DNA of 57,404 nucleotides from Moraxella canis (GTDB taxonomy: Bacteria; Pseudomonadota; Gammaproteobacteria; Pseudomonadales; Moraxellaceae): the NCBI RefSeq assembly GCF_002014965.1, contig NZ_MUXT01000008.1:29347-86750 (forward strand). Direction: 5' to 3'. Below the pieces are notes generated by a model. It had not been told where the DNA came from and did not search any database. It saw only the letters and a list, made by a program, of their open reading frames with translations. How positions within the stretch are numbered: the first letter of the stretch is position 1; the number at the start of each line of letters is the position of its first letter. A program made the position numbers and the translations under genes. This document shows, piece after piece, positions 51,572 through 57,404 of the stretch.

Positions 51572-52615
51572 TTATTTTATGTTTTCGTCATGTGATGATA
51601 ATTGATAATCAATGATCACAGGCGCATGATCACTAAACCAAGTATCTTTATAGACCCAAGCATTCAAAGTGCGCTCTTTCCAATCAGGCGAGCAGGCGTG
51701 ATAGTCGATGCGCCATCCTACATTTTTGGCACGGGCTTGACCACGATTTGACCACCAAGAATAAATGTCAGCATCTTGTCGAACCACCCTGAATGTATCC
51801 ACATAGCCAAGTTCATCATAGATATGATCAAGCCAAGCCCGCTCATGTGGCAGACAGCCCGACGCTTTTTGATTACCTGACCAGTTTTTGATGTCGATGC
51901 GCTTATGCACGATATTATAATCACCGCATACGATAACGGATTTATTCTCATCTCGCCATTGTTTGAGGATGTGGCGGTATTTTTCCAAAAAAAGATCTTT
52001 TCTGGCTTGGGCATCTTCACCTGATGAGCCAGAAGGTAGGTACAACGAGGCAATGTGCACTGGATGATCGATGCCTTGGGCGGACAAATCAAACTGTGCG
52101 CTGATAAATCGTCCTTGACTGTCGGCAAGATCAAAGCCTAAGCCATCCACCACCGACACAAAAGGGAGGCGGCTATAAATGGCTGTGCCAGCATAACCTG
52201 CTTTTTGGGCAGGAAATAGATGCGTGTGCCAGCCGTCTGGGCGAAATTGATCCGTCCACTGTTCGTGAGTGATGCGTGATTCTTGGATGCACACCACATC
52301 AGCATCACTAACAGCCAACCACTCAAAAAACCCCTTTTTTTGAGCCGCGCGTAAGCCATTGACATTGATAGAAACCACGCGCAGCACATGATCGGCATTA
52401 TCATAGATGGACTTGGATGGCACAATGTCATTTGGCTTGACGGTTAAAGCTTTAGAATTGGGCGTTTTTTGCGTGTTTTTGATGGCTGATGTGGTATCTT
52501 GCTTGGGTAAAGGGGTGATTGATGTCGTTTGAGTTGGTGTGATTTGAGGCTTGGTCAGGCTTTTATTAAGAATAGATTTTGGTTTATTTGGCATCTTGAG
52601 AGTATTTTGGGTCAT
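51572..52615 (-). CDS. xth: Exodeoxyribonuclease III family protein with N-terminal extension
   Basis: A 347-residue AP endonuclease/3'-exonuclease. The catalytic part starts near residue 79 (RVVSINVNGLRAAQKKGFFEWL) and has CIQESRI (metal-binding Glu), YLPSGSSG, GDYNIVHKRIDIKNW, NVGWRIDYHACSPDW and SDHAPVIIDY with the catalytic histidine. The first about 75 residues are rich in Thr, Lys, Pro, Ser and Asn and look disordered; ordinary exonuclease III proteins begin near the catalytic part. No good ribosome site is visible at 52615, so the true start could be internal, but no ATG lies near the catalytic domain. Confidence 0.9.
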   Translation of the reverse strand: MTQNTLKMPNKPKSILNKSLTKPQITPTQTTSITPLPKQDTTSAIKNTQKTPNSKALTVKPNDIVPSKSIYDNADHVLRVVSINVNGLRAAQKKGFFEWLAVSDADVVCIQESRITHEQWTDQFRPDGWHTHLFPAQKAGYAGTAIYSRLPFVSVVDGLGFDLADSQGRFISAQFDLSAQGIDHPVHIASLYLPSGSSGEDAQARKDLFLEKYRHILKQWRDENKSVIVCGDYNIVHKRIDIKNWSGNQKASGCLPHERAWLDHIYDELGYVDTFRVVRQDADIYSWWSNRGQARAKNVGWRIDYHACSPDWKERTLNAWVYKDTWFSDHAPVIIDYQLSSHDENIK

Positions 52616-52635
52616 GGTAGTGCTTAATATTAGGA

Positions 52636-52660
52636 TTAAAAAAGGGCGAAATAATCGCCC
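52636..52660 (-). terminator. Terminator after the FabR-like regulator gene
   Basis: On the minus strand GGGCGA, five-base loop, TCGCCC, then TTTTTT. Plus-strand stem positions 52644-52649 and 52655-52660. Confidence 0.75.
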
Positions 52661-52672
52661 AGATATGGCTGA

Positions 52673-53389
52673 TTAGGTGTTGGTAGGTTCGTCTAATAAG
52701 GTTTCTTCGTTGGATTTCCAGTTGTAAGCGCCATAAAGCACCATTTGCATTTGGCGCGTGCAGCGGTGTAGCATCTGCTGTTTTTTGGCGTCTAACTCAT
52801 TTTGAGAAGGGCGATCTTCTTCATCCAAAAACTCTGGCATATAAGTCAAATCCAGCCAATCAATGATCCAAGAAAAAGATAAATTAACGCCAGTTTCTGC
52901 CAATAAATAACGATCATAGCTGTTAATATGCTCAAACGCAGGCTGTAAACCCAAATCGGTCGTCATGATCTTAGCAAAAGTATCGATCTGCTCGCTGATG
53001 GCGCGTCTGACCGCTTCAGAGCCACCAAAGCGCTCACTGGCGATGAATTGCCAATAACGCGGCTGAGCATTAACCGCTTTAAAAAATAGCTGTACACTTT
53101 TGGCGATCTGACGGTCAAAGCTTCGCTTGCGTCCAAGCTGCATATGCTCACGAAGTAAAGCAAGCGCACTTCCAAGCTCATCTTCAACCAAGGCTTTGCC
53201 AAGGCTCTCCATGTCATCAAAATGGCGATAAAAAGCTGTCGGCACTACACCAACCTCACGCGTCACTTGACGCAAGCTGATTGAGCTATAGCCTTGACCG
53301 CTCATACATAGATCAAGCACGGCATTAAAGAACGCTTGGCGAGTTTGACGCTTTTTTTGCTCACGGTTGGTTGCTTTTTCGATACTCAT
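52673..53389 (-). CDS. TetR-family regulator, FabR-like
   Basis: A 238-residue TetR protein. The N-terminal helix-turn-helix is ISLRQVTREVGVVPTAFYRHFDDMESLGKALVEDE (residues about 37-72), which resembles FabR, the repressor of unsaturated fatty acid synthesis genes. The C-terminal ligand domain has RYWQFIASERFGGSEAVRRAI. A desaturase or fabA/fabB gene is not in the window, so the targets are elsewhere. It could also be a general TetR regulator; the FabR call rests on the DNA-binding segment and length. Confidence 0.8.
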   Translation of the reverse strand: MSIEKATNREQKKRQTRQAFFNAVLDLCMSGQGYSSISLRQVTREVGVVPTAFYRHFDDMESLGKALVEDELGSALALLREHMQLGRKRSFDRQIAKSVQLFFKAVNAQPRYWQFIASERFGGSEAVRRAISEQIDTFAKIMTTDLGLQPAFEHINSYDRYLLAETGVNLSFSWIIDWLDLTYMPEFLDEEDRPSQNELDAKKQQMLHRCTRQMQMVLYGAYNWKSNEETLLDEPTNT

Positions 53390-53544
53390 AGTCCGTCCAG
53401 TGATAAACTTAAAAGTTTGAGTGAATGACTGTATATTATGGATAAAAACTTTGCCAGTTGCAAGTCATTCAAGAGGGCTTGCCAAAATTTTATAGCATCA
53501 ATGCTCTTAGGTGCATGACGGCGATGACTTTAACAGACAAATAA

Positions 53545-53573
53545 AAATCACTCATCGCTAAAATGAGTGATTT
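53545..53573. terminator. Hairpin between the lipoprotein gene and fabR-like gene
   Basis: Arms AAATCACTCAT (53545-53555) and ATGAGTGATTT (53563-53573), 11 perfect pairs, seven-base loop; for the minus-strand lipoprotein gene it would be followed by TTTTAT. Confidence 0.75.
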
Positions 53574-53577
53574 AAAA

Positions 53578-53603
53578 TCAGTATTAAGACTCAGTATTAA
53601 GAT
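53578..53603. repeat. Thirteen-base tandem duplication after the lipoprotein gene
   Basis: TCAGTATTAAGAC (53578-53590) is repeated as TCAGTATTAAGAT (53591-53603). The second copy with the following ACTGA forms a palindrome, TCAGTAT-TAAG-ATACTGA, next to the lipoprotein stop codon. Confidence 0.7.
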
Positions 53604-53608
53604 ACTGA

Positions 53609-54100
53609 TCAGCTTGCTTTGACGCAGTCAAGTAATACTTGATTATTATCGCCAGTCACGACAGCTTTGTTACCATCGATGGTCAGGGTGGTGTTTTGAT
53701 TGTCACCAAATCCATTATCGCTGGTATACTCATTGTTATTAGCAGGATTTTGATCAAAGTCGTATTCGATGCCATCGTGATTTAGATAAGCTTCCATTTC
53801 ACCATCATGATTATGGACGGCGATATGAACAGTGTGATTGCCGCACTGATAGGCATCGCCATCAGCATGGCTGTGATCATGACCGGCATGACTGTGATCA
53901 TCATGGTCATCATGATCATGCGCATCTTCAGTCATCTGAGCCGTTTCAGGTGATTGTTGGGTATCTGCTGGAGCGGCGTCCGTGGTTTGTACTTGTTCAG
54001 TGGCTGGAGTATCAGCTTGAGATGCTTCTTCGGCAGGTTTGCTACATGCGGTCAAAGTCAGCGCAGCCACGACAGAAGCTAAAAGTAATTTTTGGTTCAT
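53609..54100 (-). CDS. His-rich lipoprotein with MliC-like C-terminal domain
   Basis: A 163-residue lipoprotein. The start at 54100 follows AAAGGA at proper spacing; the signal MNQKLLLASVVAALTLTAC ends with lipobox LTAC. After a Thr/Ala/Gln-rich linker comes a stretch of alternating His and Asp (residues about 60-83, HDHDDHDDHSHAGHDHSHA), a likely zinc or other metal binder. The C-terminal part begins YQCGNHTVHIAVHN and ends LLDCVKAS, with two cysteines and a length like the MliC lysozyme-inhibitor fold; this resemblance is tentative. It may store or sense metal at the outer membrane, or inhibit lysozyme. No zinc transporter gene is adjacent. Confidence 0.72.
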   Translation of the reverse strand: MNQKLLLASVVAALTLTACSKPAEEASQADTPATEQVQTTDAAPADTQQSPETAQMTEDAHDHDDHDDHSHAGHDHSHADGDAYQCGNHTVHIAVHNHDGEMEAYLNHDGIEYDFDQNPANNNEYTSDNGFGDNQNTTLTIDGNKAVVTGDNNQVLLDCVKAS

Positions 54101-54230
54101 AATCATCCTTTGAGATAACATTAACATCATTAAAAATAGTGACCGTGATAATATAACAAAACCAACCAACAATTTCAAATCACGCTCAGATATTTTGTGA
54201 AATCATGAACGGATTTATTATCATCTACAA

Positions 54231-54260
54231 ATAAAATCAGCCAAGTATAACCTGGCTGAT
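54231..54260 (-). terminator. Terminator after ychF
   Basis: On the minus strand ATCAGCCA, nine-base loop, TGGCTGAT, then TTTATTTG. Plus-strand arms 54236-54243 and 54253-54260. Confidence 0.75.
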
Positions 54261-54285
54261 AAAGAAATTAATCTAAATGATTTAT

Positions 54286-55377
54286 TTAGACATTGAATCT
54301 AAAATGCATGACATCGCCATCTTGAACGATATAGGTCTTGCCTTCTAAGCGAGACTTACCAGCAGCGGCAGCACCTTTTTCGCCGCCGTATTCGATGAAA
54401 TCGTCATAGCTGATGACTTCAGCACGAATAAAGCCACGCTCAAAATCAGTATGAATCACGCCAGCAGCTTCAGGCGCGGTAGCACCGACTCTGACAGTCC
54501 AAGCACGCACTTCCTTGACGCCAGCAGTAAAATAAGTTTGAAGGTTAAGTAGCTCGTAGCCTGCGCGAATCACACGGTCAAGTCCTGCTTCGCTCATGCC
54601 CATGCCTTCTAAAAACTCTGCTTTTTCTTCTTCATCAAGCTGCGCTATCTCGGCTTCGATTTGATTACAAAGCGCGACGACGATGGCGTCTTCATTGGCA
54701 GCAAATTCGCGTACCGCATCCAAATGTGGATTATTTTCAAATCCGTCTTCAGACACATTGGCGATGTACATGACAGGCTTAAGTGTGATCAAGCCATAGC
54801 TTTTAATCAGCTTTTTTTCGTCGTCATCTAAGCCTGCCAAGCGTGCAGGCTTGCCATCAGCAAGTAAAGGTTCAATTTTTTGAAAGACTGCAAGGGCAGC
54901 TTGAGCATCTTTATCGCCGCCTTTGGCTTTTTTGTTGAGATTTGTGATGGCGCGAGTAACGGCATCCAAATCCGCCAAAGCAAGTTCAGTATTGATGGTG
55001 TCGATATCAGACAAAGGATTAACACGCCCATCAACATGGATGACATTATCATCATCAAAGCAGCGCACCACATGGGCGATGGCGTCGGTTTCGCGGATAT
55101 TTGCCAAAAATTGGTTGCCCATGCCTTCGCCTTTTGAGGCGCCTGCCACCAGACCTGCAATATCCACAAACTCCATGCTCGTTGGGATGGTGCGCTCAGG
55201 ATTAACAATGCCTGCCAGTGCTTTTAGGCGTGGGTCAGGCACAGGGACGATGCCTGTATTTGGGTCTTTGGTACAAAATGGAAAATTTTCTGCAGCAATG
55301 CCTGCTTTGGTCAATGCATTAAATAGGGTGGATTTACCGACATTTGGCAAGCCTACAATACCACAATTAAAGCCCAT
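54286..55377 (-). CDS. ychF: Obg-like P-loop ATPase/GTPase YchF
   Basis: A 363-residue TRAFAC-class protein, the bacterial OLA1, which binds ATP and associates with ribosomes. The P-loop is [18 protein letters not shown] at the start; [33 protein letters not shown] residues (here [18 protein letters not shown]) carry the G3 region; the C-terminal TGS domain has [36 protein letters not shown]. Length matches the family. The start has no strong ribosome site but agrees with homologues ([16 protein letters not shown]). Confidence 0.97.
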   Translation of the reverse strand: MGFNCGIVGLPNVGKSTLFNALTKAGIAAENFPFCTKDPNTGIVPVPDPRLKALAGIVNPERTIPTSMEFVDIAGLVAGASKGEGMGNQFLANIRETDAIAHVVRCFDDDNVIHVDGRVNPLSDIDTINTELALADLDAVTRAITNLNKKAKGGDKDAQAALAVFQKIEPLLADGKPARLAGLDDDEKKLIKSYGLITLKPVMYIANVSEDGFENNPHLDAVREFAANEDAIVVALCNQIEAEIAQLDEEEKAEFLEGMGMSEAGLDRVIRAGYELLNLQTYFTAGVKEVRAWTVRVGATAPEAAGVIHTDFERGFIRAEVISYDDFIEYGGEKGAAAAGKSRLEGKTYIVQDGDVMHFRFNV

Positions 55378-55622
55378 AATAAATTCTCGTATGTTGTGTG
55401 AAATTTCATCATTATACCAAAATTTATCAAATTAAGGTATCAAAAAAGACAAATTCCGAAGCCTAAAACCGTACCCAAAACCTGTTTGGATTGATTTGAT
55501 GAATTTCAACTTTCTGCAAAAAATTTCACGACAAACTGGGTTAAAAAGATGAAAAGTGTCAAAAAAATTGTTATAATCAATGGCGAATTTACCTCAAACT
55601 TAATTAGCATAAGGATTTACCC

Positions 55623-56054
55623 ATGGCTATCGAACGTACTTTATCTATCATCAAACCAGACGCAGTTGGCAAAAACCACATCGGTGATATCATCGCTCGT
55701 TTTGAAAAAGCAGGTCTTAAGCCAGTTGCAATGAAATATAAGCATCTGTCTCAAGCTGATGCTGAAGGCTTTTATGCTGAGCATAAAGAGCGTGGCTTCT
55801 TTGGTGATTTGGTGTCTTTCATGACTTCAGGTCCTGTGGTTGTTTCTGTCCTTGAAGGTGAAAATGCGGTTTTGGCTCATCGTGAGATCTTGGGTGCAAC
55901 TAACCCACAAGAAGCTGCTCAAGGCACCATCCGTGCTGATTTTGCTGTCAGCATCGATGAAAATGCAGCACACGGTTCTGACTCTGTGGCATCTGCTGAG
56001 CGCGAAATCGCCTACTTCTTTGGTGATGATGAAGTTTATCCACGTACTCGTTAA
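55623..56054 (+). CDS. ndk: Nucleoside diphosphate kinase
   Basis: A 143-residue enzyme that exchanges phosphate between nucleoside di- and triphosphates through a phosphohistidine. The catalytic histidine is residue 117 in [26 protein letters not shown] at the start and [22 protein letters not shown] are standard family segments. AAGGAT precedes the ATG. It is divergent from ychF (245-base gap), and followed by a strong terminator and an insertion element remnant. Confidence 0.98.
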   Translation: MAIERTLSIIKPDAVGKNHIGDIIARFEKAGLKPVAMKYKHLSQADAEGFYAEHKERGFFGDLVSFMTSGPVVVSVLEGENAVLAHREILGATNPQEAAQGTIRADFAVSIDENAAHGSDSVASAEREIAYFFGDDEVYPRTR

Positions 56055-56080
56055 TCGCTCAGGCGTCTAAGCGCCCAAGA

Positions 56081-56110
56081 AACAGCCGTCATATGATGGC
56101 TGTTTTTTGT
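56081..56110 (+). terminator. Terminator after ndk
   Basis: AACAGCC (56081-56087) pairs with GGCTGTT (56098-56104) around GTCATATGAT, followed by a T-run. Confidence 0.85.
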
Positions 56111-56225
56111 TTCTGTAAAAATTTTGTCTATATATAAATAGTTAAATAACGTGTCATCGTATCTTTAATTCATGATCATTATCTACTCAATATAATGTGC
56201 TAGACAAGCTTTTTATTAATTTCTT

Positions 56226-56826
56226 AGACTCCAAACTATCAAAGTTAAAAATCTCACTTAATCAAACTCCATAAATGGCGTTGTAACTCATCAACATCTT
56301 TGTTCCAACGCCATTCACATTCTTTTCAGTGTTGTTCAAATTTGTCAGTAACACCGTTAAATTTAGCAAGCCGTCTTTTGCTAAAACTCCAAAAGCTCTC
56401 AATGCCATTAATTTGACATCTACCGTAAGCAAATTCATTGTTGCCGTGATTTACTCTAAACTGTTTGTCATAACCTACATCTTTACCAAGTATCACAGCT
56501 TGTCAGGTTGCTTTAATGTACCACAACCTGGCTTTAACTTGCTATGAAAGCCCCTTTGTCGCTTTGCCCCAAATAGCTTTCATCCAGTTCAATTGCACCG
56601 TATAATAAGCGTTTTTGGTTGGTTTGATACTCATAGATTTCTTGTCTAAAAATACCAAACCAATGATGAATTGTATTGCGATTTAACTCAAGCAAAAGTG
56701 CTGTTCTTGTTGCATCTATGTCAATACAAAAGCATTTTATGATTTTCTTGAGTTTATAGACACTTAAATTACTGTTATACTTCATATTGTTAGTCTAGCC
56801 TAGGTTAGGTTGCTAGATTGGAGTCT
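56226..56826 (-). mobile_element. Remnant of an IS1016-like (IS1595 family) insertion sequence
   Basis: The ends form an inverted repeat: AGACTCCAAACTATCAA at 56226-56242 and the complement of AGACTCCAATCTAGCAA at 56810-56826. Between them is a broken minus-strand transposase. Intact elements of this group are somewhat longer. A 12-base direct repeat, TTTTTATTAATT, lies on both sides: adjacent to the right end (56827-56838) and four bases off the left end (56210-56221). It may be the target duplication, enlarged or shifted, or chance in AT-rich DNA. Confidence 0.8.
56254..56785 (-). pseudogene. Broken IS1595-family transposase
   Basis: Read from 56785, an 83-residue frame gives an IS1016-type start (SVYKLKKIIKCFCI, LELNRNTIHHWFGIFRQEIYEY, AIELDESYLGQSDKGAF) with the first catalytic aspartate in ELDESY. 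The other half is found in another frame: NGIESFWSFSKRRLAKFNGV, then a stop codon, then KECEWRWNKD and a final WSLIK. So there is an internal deletion of roughly 40 codons, a frameshift and an in-frame stop; the second catalytic aspartate is lost. The element cannot move by itself. Confidence 0.85.
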
Positions 56827-56844
56827 TTTTTATTAATTGCTTAA

Positions 56845-57372
56845 TTTCTTCCTGTTATCATTACTGTTTTGGCAGTGGTATTCTTGAGTATGCCGGCATT
56901 GACACAATTTGCCAAACCTGACCGGCGGATCAGTGATGCAGCGGTCATCACGCCAGCAGATCAGCCGACCAAACCCTTGGTCAGCGTGCGTCCAAATGAA
57001 CCAATCAAACCCATTCAGCCTGCTGTGGTCGAAAATATTTCTGCAGTTGATTTAGGGGGGGGGCTTTGGTTCGACCCACACTTATCAGAATCAGGCAGTT
57101 TGTCTTGTAATCCGTGTCATAACCTTGCCATGGGTAGCACGGGTAAACGGATAATATGCCGACTTCATTTCCATGACGGTCAAGTCAATTCTCTTGAAGA
57201 AGCTGTACAAATCATGGGTAAAATTCAGCTAAATAAACAATTCACCAATGAAGAAACGGCTGATATTGTCGCATTTTTAAGAACATTGACAGGTGATCAG
57301 CCGAACATTAAGCTTCCAATGCTACCACCTTCAAATGCTTCGACGCCACTACCAAACCCATTTGGCGAATAA
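56845..57372 (+). pseudogene. Internally deleted cytochrome c peroxidase (CcpA/MauG family)
   Basis: The open frame begins after a stop at 56842-56844 and has no ATG before 56890; a hydrophobic stretch (FLPVIITVLAVVFLSMPAL) looks like the end of a signal anchor whose start was lost at the insertion element's edge; TTG at 56869 is the first possible start. Next come WFDPHLSESGSLSCNPCHNLAMG, with heme c motif CNPCH, and then, after a junction near 57150-57170, FHDGQVNSLEEAVQIMG and FTNEETADIVAFLRTLTG, which in intact di-heme peroxidases are some 180 residues further on. The second CxxCH heme motif and the central domain are missing while the frame is kept. It is about half the usual length (about 330-350), so peroxidase activity is not expected. 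Confidence 0.82.
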
Positions 57373-57404
57373 CTCAAAGAAGTCCTAATCAAATAAAAAC
57401 AAGC

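Overview
The window looks like chromosomal DNA of a gammaproteobacterium of the family Moraxellaceae, most likely Moraxella or a close relative. This rests on the gene set (NrtR-controlled nadABC, hisZ-purA, rsmG-parA-parB, FabR-like regulator, lldP-lldD, bacterial heme oxygenase), moderate G+C with AT-rich spacers, and an IS1016-like (IS1595 family) remnant. No rRNA or tRNA gene was recognised. The genus is an inference.

Layout. 1-756: the leader-distal end of a type I-C-like CRISPR array (12 repeats, 11 spacers, degenerate last repeat); the cas genes and leader must lie to the left. 1021-2542: permease and binding lipoprotein of an osmolyte ABC importer, without its ATPase. 2882-11104: a catabolic island for 5-aminovalerate/glutarate (lysine degradation) or GABA-type substrates: glutaryl-CoA dehydrogenase, class III CoA-transferase, IclR-type regulator, semialdehyde dehydrogenase, APC permease and omega-aminotransferase. 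Its three catabolic promoters share the same composite operator, two 16-bp elements 20 bp apart lying just downstream of the -10 box. 11351-14325: Nramp-related transporter, prfA and a tautomerase-like gene. 14388-19077: the de novo NAD pathway, nadC-nrtR divergent from nadA-nadB, with two identical-core palindromes in the shared promoter region. 19094-27928: an orphan OppA-type lipoprotein, a Fur-box-preceded tonB-exbB-exbD operon, yciB, lon and an NhaC-like antiporter. 28000-34290: kef-type antiporter, corA, hisZ, purA. 34589-40758: VOC protein plus FAH-family hydrolase, Fur-regulated heme oxygenase, nth, a small secreted Cys-rich protein and a second Lon-type protease. 40974-47968: one long co-directional cluster, rsmG-parA-(mini-ParB)-parB-lpxK-BASS transporter-kdsB-holB. 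48176-55377: lactate dehydrogenase and permease, exonuclease III, FabR-like regulator, a His-rich lipoprotein and ychF, all on the minus strand. 55623-57372: ndk, then a decayed IS1016-like element and a cytochrome c peroxidase gene with a large in-frame internal deletion.

The observations I rate highest are (i) a 159-residue protein between parA and parB that carries only the ParA-contacting N-terminal peptide of ParB, (ii) the three-promoter composite operator of the glutarate island, (iii) the overlapping divergent promoters and twin palindromes at nrtR/nadA, and (iv) a strong intrinsic terminator inside the lactate permease leader. Most of the remaining genes are ordinary housekeeping genes.
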